From NCBI RefSeq assembly GCF_011516635.5, contig NZ_CP096255.1:2726501-2790500 (forward strand): a DNA stretch of 64,000 bases, given 5' to 3'. Position numbers and translations under genes: made by a program. The notes under the pieces are model-generated. The model saw only the letters and a program-made list of their open reading frames with translations. It made no database searches and was not told where the DNA came from. This DNA is from Bradyrhizobium barranii subsp. apii. GTDB lineage: Bacteria > Pseudomonadota > Alphaproteobacteria > Rhizobiales > Xanthobacteraceae. Below, piece after piece: positions 18,558 to 27,879 of the stretch (its first letter is position 1; every line of letters starts with the position of its first letter).

Positions 18558-20129
18558 ATGAATCGAACCGGCGATCCGAGTGTTGAGGTGCTGTTGGCGC
18601 GCATTGCTGCGCTGCAGGCGGAGAACTGTCAGCTCACGGAGCGCGTCGTCAAGCTCGAGGAAGAACTGGCGCTGGCACGCCTGCATCGTTTTGCGCCGCG
18701 CAGCGAAAAGCACGTCGATCGTCTCTTCAATGAAGCCGAGCAGGCCGCCGATGAGGATGACGCCGGCAGTGAAACGAACGATATCGCGGAACTTCCGGAC
18801 ACGGGCTTGCCATCCGTCGAAAGCGCGCCGGGAAAGAAGCGCGGCCGCAGGCCGCTGCCGGCGAACCTGCCGCGCGAGCGCGTCGAGTATGACCTGCTCG
18901 ACGATCAGAAGGCGTGTCCTTGCTGCCGTGGCCAGATGCATCGCATGGGCGAGGCTGTCACCGAGCAACTCCATATCGAGGTGAAGGCGAAGGTTTTACA
19001 GAATGTGCGCTTCAAATATGCGTGTCGCCATTGCGATCGCACCGGGATCAACGCACCTGTCGTGACCGCGCCGATGCCGACGCAGCCCTTGCCGGGCAGC
19101 GTTGCCACGGCCTCAACGCTGGCGTTTGCGCTGGTTCATAAATATGTCGATGGGACGCCGCTCTACCGCCTGGCGCAGGCCTTCGGACGCGCTGGAGTTC
19201 CTGTCAGCCGTGGCGCTTTGGGCCACTGGGTGATCGGCTCGAGCGAGAAGCATCTGCATCGCATCTACGACGCCCTGAAGCTGCGGCTCAGATCACAACC
19301 TCTCATCCATGGCGACGAGACGACGGTTCAGGTCCTCAAGGAGAAGGACAAAGAGGCCACCAGCACATCATACATGTGGGCTTATCGCAGCGGCAGGGAC
19401 AGTCGCGAGCCGATCGTTCTTCTGGATTATCAGCAGGGCCGCGGTCAAATCCACCCGCAGACCTTCCTTGGCGATTACCGCGGCATCGTGATGAGTGACG
19501 GCTATACCGCATGGCGCACGCTGGAAGGGGCCACCCACATTGGATGCATGGCCCACTCCCGGCGGCGCTTTGTCGATGCCCTCAGGGCGAGGAAGAAGGG
19601 CGGCGGTCCGCCTGAGCAGGCGCTGCGGTTCTTCGACCAGCTCTACCGGGTTGAAAGGCAGGCGCGGGACGGAATACCGGAGAAGGGTAAAACACAGGCC
19701 GACTGCATTCGCCGCTTCCGCCAGCAACATAGTGTCCCCATCCTCAATGCTCTCAAGGTATGGCTCGATGACATGGCCCCGAAGGTCTTGCCTGACAGCA
19801 AGCTCGGCGACGCCGTATCCTACACCCGAAACCAATGGGAATATTTGACGCGCTACACCGGGGACGGCAGCATGCCGGTCGACAACAATCTTCTGGAGCG
19901 CGACATCAGGGTTTTTGCAACTGGCAGGAAGAGTTGGTTGTTCAGCGATACCGTGGACGGAGCCAAGGCCAGTGCCGTCGTCTACAGCCTGATGCTGACC
20001 TGCCGCGCCTCACGTGTCGAGCCGTTAGCATGGTTGCGCCACGTCCTCACCGAATTGCCTCAGCGCGCCGGCAACGCCGATATTACCGACCTGCTGCCCT
20101 TCAACTTCCACAAAACCGCCACTGCCTGA
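18558..20129 (+). CDS. tnpC: IS66-family transposase TnpC
   Basis: The protein has 523 residues. It has an N-terminal coiled coil (LQAENCQLTERVVKLEEEL), then a zinc-finger-like CPCCRGQMHRMGE and CRHC, then the DDE domain with [20 protein letters not shown] and the final NNLLERDIR. The last residues (ITDLLPFNFH) are those of IS66 transposases. The length is full, no frameshift is seen and all family landmarks are present, so the element is probably functional. Confidence 0.94.
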   Translation: MNRTGDPSVEVLLARIAALQAENCQLTERVVKLEEELALARLHRFAPRSEKHVDRLFNEAEQAADEDDAGSETNDIAELPDTGLPSVESAPGKKRGRRPLPANLPRERVEYDLLDDQKACPCCRGQMHRMGEAVTEQLHIEVKAKVLQNVRFKYACRHCDRTGINAPVVTAPMPTQPLPGSVATASTLAFALVHKYVDGTPLYRLAQAFGRAGVPVSRGALGHWVIGSSEKHLHRIYDALKLRLRSQPLIHGDETTVQVLKEKDKEATSTSYMWAYRSGRDSREPIVLLDYQQGRGQIHPQTFLGDYRGIVMSDGYTAWRTLEGATHIGCMAHSRRRFVDALRARKKGGGPPEQALRFFDQLYRVERQARDGIPEKGKTQADCIRRFRQQHSVPILNALKVWLDDMAPKVLPDSKLGDAVSYTRNQWEYLTRYTGDGSMPVDNNLLERDIRVFATGRKSWLFSDTVDGAKASAVVYSLMLTCRASRVEPLAWLRHVLTELPQRAGNADITDLLPFNFHKTATA

Positions 20130-20212
20130 ACGGCCCGGTATCGCCCGATACGAGGGCAATCCATCAAAAACGCCGCGTCAACGTGCGGGGAAAATCGCGC
20201 TTGCCGACATTC

Positions 20213-20509
20213 GACATAGAGGGCGTGATGAATTTTATCGAGCGTGCCGTTCCAGCTCCACAGATCGAAGTAGCCATACAGCGTCGAGCGCGGCGGCAGG
20301 TCCTTGGGGATCGCGCGCCACTGGCAACCTGTGCTCAGGATGTACATCAGCCCGTTGGCAATCTCGCGCAGGTCCACCGTACGCTTGTTGCCGCCGCGCT
20401 TGGCCGGCGGGATGCGAGGCGCGATCAGCGCCCACTCCTCGTCGGTCAAGTCGCTCGGATAGCGCAGGCAGCTGCGGTCGTAGCGTGCACGGTTCTCGGT
20501 AGTCCACAT
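20213..20509 (-). pseudogene. IS5 transposase orfA 5' portion of the disrupted copy
   Basis: This encodes the N-terminal segment MWTTENRARYDRS to LDKIHHALYVECR, cut by the IS66 insertion at the point where intact copies continue RERAEREASP. It carries the DLTDEEWALIAP start typical of IS5-family orfA. Confidence 0.85.
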
Positions 20510-21584
20510 TGGCGGCGCGTCCCCATCGAATCAGGCCGCTCACCTTGAATCACAACCGATTCATTCGACTCAACATGTTTTGGAACAGACACTAAGAATG
20601 CTGAAACTTCACTGAAACCGTGTGCCGTCATGAAATTTCGAATGAAGCTGCTGAAGTGGAGTGCTTCAGGTATACTCAATTCCACATCACGAACGACTTG
20701 ACCGTCGCTATACGGAGCCGGCGCCCCAAGTGTTGGTTTGATGCTTTCTTCCAGTATGGATTTATCACCCCTTACGATCCAATTCATCTTTTGACCAACG
20801 TCTATCCCCTCATTCTGTAGCCTCTCTTGCACATCTTTTAGCACAGCGGGGTTCCAGTCGCCGGCCAGAAACCGCGCTTTGGTAGCGCTTGATTTCACTT
20901 GAAGCTTAAGTTCTTCAATCGCTGAGAAAGCAAGGTTTATTGCTATCGAGGTGCTAACGTGGCTCGAGTAGAGTTCGGAATGCTTGTCAAAAATCTGTCC
21001 GTACCTTGGATGGGTTGACCACCACGTGATGCTTTCCGTTTCGAGGCTTCTCGATAGTTTGTGGATTGCATACACAAAAGCTTTGTCGGGCCACGCTGTT
21101 GCCGCCAACGCCACCGCAAGTGGGAAATCGAAGCTGTGGCTGAATTGCTCGAAGAAGCCACGACTTCGAAACACGTCGCGGAAAACGCCCAATTGCTCAG
21201 TTGGGTTTTCAGGCAGTTCAAAGGCTCTACGGAGCGTAGTCTCTCGCATAGGAATCCCTTCGATGATGTTGCTAGCCGCGCAGATGAGGCCAACAACATT
21301 GTTGGCCGTCGTCTCGTCCGCGTCGATCACCATCAATTGACCGGCAATAGAGTCCTCCGGCGGCGTGATGCGCGCAGCAGGATGCGAGATCTCCGTCAAT
21401 CCACTTTTGTGAAACCAAAATCGTTCCGACGGATCGGGAATGAAGCGAATTGTGCTTCCAGTAGCGGAGCGCAACGAGTCGATCGCTTGGACGTGAGTCG
21501 GATCGAACACAAGGAAAGTACAGTACGATGTCATTCTAGTTTGGTCCGATTAAGATCAGGGGCCATGGAACGGATTGAGAAGGC

Positions 21585-22808
21585 TCACCCCGCGTCCCCC
21601 TTCAGTGGTTGGTAGTAGATGGCATCAAGCATGGCGACACGGATGTCCCACAGCTCCATTTCCCAGCCCGTCGGCCGCGACGCGTTGTACCACGGCGCCT
21701 GTTGGATAGGCTCGATCACCCGCTCCCAGTAGTTTTCGAGCTTGATGGTGGTGCGCGCAAACGCAAGTGCATCGGCGAGACCTGCCATGTTGCCACCATT
21801 CACGCAGACGAAGAAGTCGGGGCGTTTCATCGCGAGGAGCCGGGTTGCTGGAGCAAGTCGCGCGGTGCGCGACGACTGCGAGAACGCAGCCGTGAATGTT
21901 GCGACGTAATCGTTGAACTGCGCCTCGGTAACATTCCCACGCTTTGGAATTGCATCGAGGGCTGCAGCTAGCGTCAAGTTCTCTCGGCCAATCAGCTTGG
22001 CAAAGGTGCCCGCGCCGCCCATCGTACCGAACCAGCCCCAATCTAGATCGTTGAGGCCTGCACCCTCAGCTTCTACATGGCCAAGGACGCCTGCGACGCC
22101 CTTTGCTTCGGCTGTTGATAGGTCGGCGAACGAAGGAGTCTTTGCAAAGAGTTGTTGGATCGCGCGTACCAGTTTCAAACGCTTCTTGTAGTCATGAAAT
22201 AGGTCCTGCCGGGCCTGCTTGGCAAATTCCTTCCATGACATAATGGCGAGGGGCGAATTGAAGCGTTTCCAGTGCCGTCTTTCGCCCGGCAGCACTGGAT
22301 TGTTGGGCCTCGGTGAGCCGCCAGCGGCCCTAGATTGTCGGCGATAGCTGTCGGCCAACGGTTGGGCGATTGGAAGGCACAATGGCTTGTACCGATCGAG
22401 CTGGTTCCTGATTTGCTCGAAAAAGGAATCTTCAGCCGCACCTCTAACGTGCACGCCTGCCTCGAGGTTCGGTCCGAGGCCTCCCTTCGTGAAGTTAGCG
22501 CTGCCGACGATTGCTTCGGCATTGGTGCCCGTCTGGAAATAGAAGATCTTGGGGTGGAAGCAACCAGGCCGATTCCTGGCCACGAAGGCATTCGGAATAT
22601 CAACTAGGCGATCAATGAGATCAGGATCTGTCGCGGAAAAATCGACACCTGGAAGGACGAATTCAAATTTAGCTCTGTTCGCGAGAAGTGTGTCCGCTAC
22701 CGACATGATGCCGCCCCAGGCAACAGCGATAGAAATACGATTATGCTTCTGGATGAGCGCCGAGAGCCGGCGCGCAGTCGATTTCGCGTCCAACAGTGAT
22801 ACTTGCAT
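21585..22808 (-). CDS. Phospholipase D-like (HKD) domain protein
   Basis: The protein has 407 residues from the ATG at 22808; an in-frame GTG at 22862 would add 18 residues. The N-terminal third contains one PLD-type motif: CFHPKIFYF (His and Lys), then AIVGSANFTKGGLGPNLEAGV (the GSxN part). Residues after about 130 form a separate helical domain with LFAKTPSFADLS and RLLAMKRPDFFVCVN. One HKD half-site suggests dimerisation for activity. PLD-like proteins of this kind act as nucleases or phosphodiesterases and are frequent in defence-type loci. It is followed 50 bases later by the IS-disrupted unknown gene, so the module is likely inactive here. Substrate unknown. Confidence 0.8.
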   Translation of the reverse strand: MQVSLLDAKSTARRLSALIQKHNRISIAVAWGGIMSVADTLLANRAKFEFVLPGVDFSATDPDLIDRLVDIPNAFVARNRPGCFHPKIFYFQTGTNAEAIVGSANFTKGGLGPNLEAGVHVRGAAEDSFFEQIRNQLDRYKPLCLPIAQPLADSYRRQSRAAGGSPRPNNPVLPGERRHWKRFNSPLAIMSWKEFAKQARQDLFHDYKKRLKLVRAIQQLFAKTPSFADLSTAEAKGVAGVLGHVEAEGAGLNDLDWGWFGTMGGAGTFAKLIGRENLTLAAALDAIPKRGNVTEAQFNDYVATFTAAFSQSSRTARLAPATRLLAMKRPDFFVCVNGGNMAGLADALAFARTTIKLENYWERVIEPIQQAPWYNASRPTGWEMELWDIRVAMLDAIYYQPLKGDAG

Positions 22809-22980
22809 GCCCCACGTTGCCCCTTGGTCTATTTGATATGACCCATCTTGGAAATTTCGCACAAGCGAGTACTCGCCTCATGGTGGCTGGTATCTTCGCG
22901 TTGATTGTTAATGCCAAGGGAATCGCATACAGGTAAGAAAGGCTGGCTGGCTATCTCGACTCGGTCAAGGAGACTTGAGA

Positions 22981-24291
22981 ATGGGTGAGCTTTTAGCCAA
23001 GCGGTCCGGCGTGGCCATGTCCCACGAGACCGTTCCTGTCGCTGGCGTCGCACGGGGGCGGCGTAAGTTTTCCTTGTTGTTTCTTTTGCCGAGCCGGTTT
23101 CTTTCGCTGGCTTTGCTGTTCTTGCTTGGAGCCAGCGGCCTTGTTTTGATTGGGTATGCTGCGGCCTGGATCATGCCAGGCTTGGTGGATTCGGCAGACC
23201 AACGAGCTTCGCACCGAGCCTCACTTCATTCGGATCATACGGCGCTGACGACGCATGTGGTGCGAGTGTTCCCGACGCCAAAGACGCTTATCTATCGAGA
23301 TCGAAACGGCAGTGTCTATCGCGCACTCGTCGACGAGACCGAACTTGATCGTTTCGTGAATGACACGCTCGCTTATCTCAAAATTGAACGCGCGAAGACT
23401 TTGGCCGAGCTACACGAGAACGTCGATGTTCTACTCTCGAATGCTTTTTCCGACAGACAGGACAGCATTGCGCGCTATGCCGATTGGTATTTTGGATGGG
23501 GGCAGTCCTACTATCTGCTTAAAGAGGCGAGCGTCGGTGCCTTGAAAGGCCTTGGCCCCAATAACGTCCAAGGGTTTGCCGAAGGAGCCCGAAACGAGGT
23601 CGCGGCATATCTTATTCGTAATTATCAGGACCACGTCCTCAAGCCTGACTTGCGCGAACCAGTCATCGAAGCTGGCGTTGCTCAGATTTTTGCCAAGGCC
23701 CACCAGCACTACTTGCAGACGCTGACGTCGCTGGACGACCGGCTGCAAACGTTTCTGAGCCAGTACACGCGGCATCTGGAAGTCGTCGACCCGCTTCAAA
23801 AGCCTGATCTCTCGATCGACTGGGACGCTCAGAAGTGGAAGGTGTCGCGCTACTCAGCAGAAAACGAAGCGTTCCAGGCGGTCATTCGAGGAACCGGCGG
23901 CATTGTTATCTCTGGGTTGATCGCTCGAGCGGTCGGACCCGCGGTCGAGCGCGCTCTAGCTCAGAGTTTCATGGAGATTGCTGGCCGAGCCGTTGCGAGC
24001 ATGCAGCCCGAAATCTACGGCGCCGTCGCCGGATCATTTGCCGAACCCGGAGTTGGGACAGCCATCGGCTGGGCCGTCGGAGCCGGCGGTGGCGTTCTAT
24101 TCGATTATGCGATCAATCGCGCGCGCGAACATCTCGGTCGGGCAGAGTTTGAGCAAGCCAGCAGAGACGCGTTGGAGGCGACAACCGGAGAATTGTCGCG
24201 CGCACTTCAACGTGATCTGTCTCAAGCTGTTGATGTATGGTTCGATGATACGAGAGCAATTGTCGCCGAGCAGAAGTTGCGCAAAAAGTAA
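22981..24291 (+). CDS. Predicted membrane-anchored protein, function unknown
   Basis: The protein has 436 residues from the ATG at 22981, with AAGGAG upstream. Residues about 30-65 are a strongly hydrophobic span (FLSLALLFLLGASGLVLIGY) after a basic N-terminus, so it is an inner-membrane protein with a large domain beyond the span. Residues about 340-380 are Gly/Ala-rich and hydrophobic (AVAGSFAEPGVGTAIGWAVG), able to form a second membrane hairpin. The rest is helical. It is divergent from the PLD-like gene. The helical body with a Gly-rich hairpin recalls pore-forming effectors, but no family is recognised and that is speculation. Confidence 0.7.
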   Translation: MGELLAKRSGVAMSHETVPVAGVARGRRKFSLLFLLPSRFLSLALLFLLGASGLVLIGYAAAWIMPGLVDSADQRASHRASLHSDHTALTTHVVRVFPTPKTLIYRDRNGSVYRALVDETELDRFVNDTLAYLKIERAKTLAELHENVDVLLSNAFSDRQDSIARYADWYFGWGQSYYLLKEASVGALKGLGPNNVQGFAEGARNEVAAYLIRNYQDHVLKPDLREPVIEAGVAQIFAKAHQHYLQTLTSLDDRLQTFLSQYTRHLEVVDPLQKPDLSIDWDAQKWKVSRYSAENEAFQAVIRGTGGIVISGLIARAVGPAVERALAQSFMEIAGRAVASMQPEIYGAVAGSFAEPGVGTAIGWAVGAGGGVLFDYAINRAREHLGRAEFEQASRDALEATTGELSRALQRDLSQAVDVWFDDTRAIVAEQKLRKK

Positions 24292-24426
24292 TGCCTTTGG
24301 CGATTGCGCGTGCGAAATGGTTTCATATTCAGCCGAGCTGGCCCAGCCACGCCTGCATCGCTGGCGGTCGTTTGTACTAGGTGACCGGTACCTGGTCTTC
24401 TTTGACGCCACGGGCGACGATCCTTA

Positions 24427-25362
24427 GAGTCTGTCCGGAAAGATTACCTTGGATTGCATAGCTTTCGCAGCATGAGTCGGATGGAGGCCAGCTTGAGAAA
24501 GGCGAGCGCCCTGTGATTGAAGCATTCCCAATCTTTGGACAGTCTTCGGCATCGCCCGAGCCAGGCAAAGGTACGCTCGACGATCCAGCGTTTGGGCAAG
24601 ACGACGAAACGGTGAGCCTGATCGGAGCGTTTGACGATTTCGAGGTTCACGCGCTTCAGAGCGCTACGCAGCCCCTTCTGGAAATGTGGCCCTTGATATC
24701 CGCCGTCGGCGTAGAGCTTCAGAAGAAAGGGATAGAGGCCGAACAACGTTGCCATCAGGAGCACGCCGCCGTCGCGATCCTGGATGTCCGCCGCATGCAC
24801 GATGGCGTGCATCAAGAGGCCTTGCGTGTCGACGAGAATGTGCCGCTTCTTGCCCTTGATCTTCTTGCCCGCGTCGTAGCCATGGAGATCATGAGGCCCC
24901 CTTTTTCAGCGCTTTTCACGCTCTGGCTATCGATGATGGCGGCGGTGGGAGAAGCCTCGCGCTCGGCCCTTTCGCGACATTCGACATAGAGGGCGTGATG
25001 AATTTTATCGAGCGTGCCGTTCCAGCTCCACAGATCGAAGTAGCCATACAGCGTCGAGCGCGGCGGCAGGTCCTTGGGGATCGCGCGCCACTGGCAACCT
25101 GTGCTCAGGATGTACATCAGCCCGTTGGCAATCTCGCGCAGGTCCACCGTACGCTTGTTGCCGCCGCGCTTGGCCGGCGGGATGCGAGGCGCGATCAGCG
25201 CCCACTCCTCGTCGGTCAAGTCGCTCGGATAGCGCAGGCGGCTGCGGTCGTAGCGTGCACGGTTCTCGGTAGTCCACATTGGCGGCGCGTCCCCATCGAA
25301 TCAGGCCGCTCACCTTGAATCACAACCGATTCATTCGACTCAACATGTTTTGGAACAGACAC
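24427..25362 (-). mobile_element. IS5-family element, intact copy (936 bp)
   Basis: The ends are gagtctgtccgg at 24427 and gtgtctgttcca read from 25362, with TTA duplicated on both sides (24424-24426 and 25363-25365). The length equals that of the copies at 29154 and 33149, and the sequences match wherever I compared them. It interrupts the YedK gene. Confidence 0.94.
24444..25279 (-). CDS. IS5-family transposase, orfA/orfB joined by frameshift
   Basis: Two frames overlap: orfA (24812-25279, 155 aa, start MWTTENRARYDRS, with AIIDSQSVKSAEKGG) and orfB (24444-24815, 123 aa, with YADGGYQG and IVERTFAWLGRC). The run GAAAAAGGGGG after SVKSA is a slippery site. Shifting there by one base yields the normal continuation HGYDAGKKIKGKKRHILVD before MHAIVHAAD. 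DDE acids fall in IIDSQ, YADGG and VERTF. This arrangement is typical of IS5-family members that make a fused transposase by programmed frameshifting. Confidence 0.9.
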
Positions 25363-26053
25363 TTAGTGATCCGTCCGGCAGGGGCCGCTGCAGCTTCAGG
25401 GCGTTGTCCGGAGGAGCGGTCATCCAGGTCTCGACTTCCTCCGGCGTTGTCAGGATGACCGGCATCGCTTTGGGGTGGATGGCGCCAACTTCGGCGTTCG
25501 GCTCCGTCGTGAGGAACGCGTAGAGGTCGTTGGTGGTCTCGCCTTCCTTGACCTTCCGGACCGACGTCCAGTTGGTCCAGATGCCTGCGAAGCAGGCGAG
25601 GGGGCGGGTCTCGTCGAGCGCGAACCAAATGTCGCCGCCTTCGGCATTGTTGAACTCGCTAAAGGAGTTGAACGGCACCACGCAGCGGTTCGCCGTTTCC
25701 AGCCATCGCGTCCAGTGCTTGCTCTTCACATTGCGGATGTTTGTCGTGCCGCCGTCCGGCTCCAGCCGCAGCAATTCCTTGAAATCGACCGACTTGCCCT
25801 TGGCCTGGAGCTTCTCGGCCCGCTTCTTCGTGGCGTCCATCAGCGCCTTCGACGACGACGGCATCCCCCACCGCGCCGTGGCGAGCTCGCGGCCCCCGGC
25901 TCCGTTGCGCGCGATCGGCGCCTGGTAGTCCGGAAACACACCGGGCATGGGTGCCAGATTGCCGACGTATCGGTTCACGACGCGAAACAGCGCGCTGATC
26001 GCCGCCTGGTTTGTCGTGATCGAATAGAGATTGCAGATGTGGACGGCCCCCAC

Positions 26054-26301
26054 TTGTCAGGATGTTAGCAGACTTCTGACCTGATCGCTTGCTATCAGAT
26101 GTCCGGCCTGTTTGCGCGGACAAGGTCCGCTGGCCGAGATGGTGTTCGCTACGCACGCTCCAAGCACATAGGCGACATCGATGATGCCAGTGTAATCTAC
26201 GGAAGCTCGCGCGTATCGACCGATCGGTCCTTCCATCTACTGCGTCCTGCAAGTTCGTGGGCTATCCGCTGAGCAACCTCGCTCGCGGCGCCGATTTCAG
26301 A
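26054..26301. other. Region between YedK remnant and IS110, no gene seen
   Basis: This stretch includes the promoter side of the YedK remnant and probably the 3' non-coding end of the IS110. No frame in it looks like protein. Confidence 0.3.
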
Positions 26302-27330
26302 TCAGATAGGCATAGCGGCTACCGGCCGGTTGTACACTCCGCCCGATATCATCAAGCGCCAAGCGATGCGGGCGAACTTGTTAGCCAACGCCACCGCGAC
26401 CAACTTCGGCGGTTTTCGCTCCAGCAGCGAAGCGAGCCAGGGTGTGGGCTTATGACGACCCTTTCGGATATGCCTCAGCAGCGCGGTCGCACCGACGATT
26501 AACGTCGATCGTCGCGCTGAATCTCCGGCCTTTGTGATGCCGCCATGTCTTTGCCGGCCTCCAGTTGAATGATCCTTGGGCGTCAGTCCGAGCCAAGCCG
26601 CAAAGTCACGGCCTGATCTGAATGTCTCTGGCGGCGGTGCCTTCATGCTTAGCATGGAAGACCCAATCGGACCGACGCCGGGAATCGTCGCAATACGCCT
26701 GCTGACGTCATCCTCGCGGTGCCACATCATCAGCTTGGCCTCAATCTTTGCCAGACGAGCTTGGACCGCGGCATACTCTTCCGCCTGAAGGCGAAAGAGG
26801 TCTCGCGCCATTTCCGGCAAGCTGTCATCCTCGAGCACCCGCTTGATGAGTGCCGTGACGTTCTGCCGGCCGGCGGGGCCGACGATGCCAAACTCAGCTG
26901 CATAGCTCCTAAAAGCATTGGAGAGCTGCGACTTCACGCTGACCAAGCGTTCCCGCACGGTCATCAACATGCAGGCCGCTTGCCGTTCCTTCGACTTCAC
27001 CGGTACAAACCGCATACTCGGCCGGGTGACCGCCTCGCACAATGCCTCGGCGTCGGCCGCGTCGTTCTTACCGCGCTTTACGTAAGCCTTCACGTACTGA
27101 GGTGGGATCAGCTTCACCTCGTGACCGAACGACTGCAGCAGGCGCGCCCAATGATGCGAGCTGCCGCAGGACTCGATGGCGACGAGAACCGGTGGAAGCC
27201 GCTCGAAGTAGCGGATCATCTCGGCTCGCCGGAACTGGCGACGGACAACCACCACCTCGTTCTCGTCAACACCGTGAAGCTGGAAAACCGACTTAGAAGT
27301 ATCCATGCCGATGCGAACAGGAAGATTCAT
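26302..27330 (-). CDS. IS110-family transposase
   Basis: The protein has 342 residues. The N-terminus has the RuvC-like DEDD domain: RIGMDTSKSVFQLHG (Asp), VAIESCGSSHHWA (Glu) and KRGKNDAADAEAL (the two Asp). The C-terminal transposase-20 domain has IPGVGPIGSSML and the catalytic serine region ARRSTLIVGATAL. The length is standard. A relative with the same start motif lies at 35463. IS110-type elements carry their guiding bridge RNA in a flanking non-coding end, but the element borders are not clear here. The gene appears intact. Confidence 0.92.
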   Translation of the reverse strand: MNLPVRIGMDTSKSVFQLHGVDENEVVVVRRQFRRAEMIRYFERLPPVLVAIESCGSSHHWARLLQSFGHEVKLIPPQYVKAYVKRGKNDAADAEALCEAVTRPSMRFVPVKSKERQAACMLMTVRERLVSVKSQLSNAFRSYAAEFGIVGPAGRQNVTALIKRVLEDDSLPEMARDLFRLQAEEYAAVQARLAKIEAKLMMWHREDDVSRRIATIPGVGPIGSSMLSMKAPPPETFRSGRDFAAWLGLTPKDHSTGGRQRHGGITKAGDSARRSTLIVGATALLRHIRKGRHKPTPWLASLLERKPPKLVAVALANKFARIAWRLMISGGVYNRPVAAMPI

Positions 27331-27412
27331 CAGACTTTCCTCTCATCTAGCTGTGACGCCGAGAGCGCCATAGAACCGTGGGGATGAGAGGCCGTCCACA
27401 CCAGCACATCAG

Positions 27413-27862
27413 TCAGGCTTCGGTTCGAGGGTGGCGAGGCTGCCAAGCCAATTGTAGCAGAGTCGCGGATGGACGCCGGCCGGCCTTGGCGCATTTGCGG
27501 CAGCGTAGCCGGCTTGCGAGATCATGCACGAAGGTAGTCGGCGGGTGCTTCATCGCCGCGAGGTCGACGTCGCTCGGCGTCTTGCAGCGCGTGCACCTGA
27601 TCTCGAGCCAAGGGAAGCCACCGTTCACGGCCTGGTCGATGGTGGGCGACGGATCGATCGGTTCGCCGTCTGACCACATGCGTTCGTTCCAGCTTTCGCA
27701 AAGCAGCCTGTCAGCTTGCTGGATTATCGCCTCGCCCTTGGCCCGCATCTCCACCGATTGGGCGGCCAGGATATTGGCCATCGCCCGTGCCTTGCCGAGC
27801 TCCTTTGCCAGAGCCTTGCGATCACCGCCCGACAAGGGCGTGGGGTGATACTTCGGGGCCAT
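27413..27862 (-). CDS. Small zinc-ribbon protein, unknown function
   Basis: The protein has 149 residues. Residues 1-60 are helical (KALAKELGKARAMANIL). The C-terminal half has IRCTRCKTPSDVDL and LRCRKCAKAG, two CxxC pairs forming a zinc ribbon. It directly follows the serine-recombinase fragment on the same strand, as if it were its downstream partner. The role is unknown; DNA binding is a reasonable guess from the ribbon. Confidence 0.7.
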   Translation of the reverse strand: MAPKYHPTPLSGGDRKALAKELGKARAMANILAAQSVEMRAKGEAIIQQADRLLCESWNERMWSDGEPIDPSPTIDQAVNGGFPWLEIRCTRCKTPSDVDLAAMKHPPTTFVHDLASRLRCRKCAKAGRRPSATLLQLAWQPRHPRTEA

Positions 27863-27879
27863 CCAGATATCCAGGCGCT

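Larger units (their letters stand above)
17616..20204 (+). mobile_element. Complete IS66-family element (2589 bp)
   Basis: The ends are inverted repeats gtaagcgcgaatttctccgc and, read from the right, gcaagcgcgattttccccgc. An 8-bp duplication, cgacattc, flanks it (17608-17615 and 20205-20212), which is typical of IS66. It carries tnpA, tnpB and tnpC in order on the plus strand and appears intact. A decayed 3' relative lies at 57866-58748. Confidence 0.94.
17060..20592 (-). mobile_element. IS5-family element split by an IS66 insertion
   Basis: The pieces 17060-17615 and 20213-20592 sum to 936 bp, exactly the length of the three intact copies elsewhere in the window. The outer ends are gagtctgtccgg and its partner tgtctgttcc. 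The flanking duplication is TAA (17057-17059 and 20593-20595). The IS66 sits between with its own 8-bp duplication, so the order of events is IS5 first, IS66 second. Confidence 0.93.
16934..21534 (-). pseudogene. Unknown protein gene interrupted by nested IS5/IS66
   Basis: The 5' part is 20593-21534 (start ATG 21534, MTSYCTFLVFDPTH) and the 3' part is 16934-17056. Removing 17057-20592, the IS plus one copy of the TAA duplication, rejoins the frame as SAFL-GPYEVFNVQSLARR and runs to a stop at 16934. The restored protein has about 354 residues. It is rich in helices, with FEQFSHSFDFPLAVALAATAWPDKA near 130-155 and no recognised catalytic motif or membrane span. It starts 50 bases after the PLD-like gene's stop on the same strand, so the two probably formed an operon. 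Function is unknown; a two-gene accessory or defence module is possible. Confidence 0.75.
24377..26053 (-). pseudogene. SOS response-associated peptidase (YedK/HMCES) interrupted by IS5
   Basis: The 5' part is 25363-26053 and the 3' part 24377-24423. Removing the IS5 and one TTA restores LPDGSL-RIVARGVKEDQVPVT and a stop. Family landmarks are ICNLYSITTN at the N-terminus, NRCVVPFNSF, FAGIWTNW and [15 protein letters not shown] proteins use Cys2, exposed by Met removal, to crosslink abasic sites in single-stranded DNA. Here the codon before that Cys is ATC instead of ATG, so the proper start seems lost, and in-frame starts would leave extra N-terminal residues. The gene therefore looks doubly inactive. 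A second remnant of the same family lies at 57479. Confidence 0.85.
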
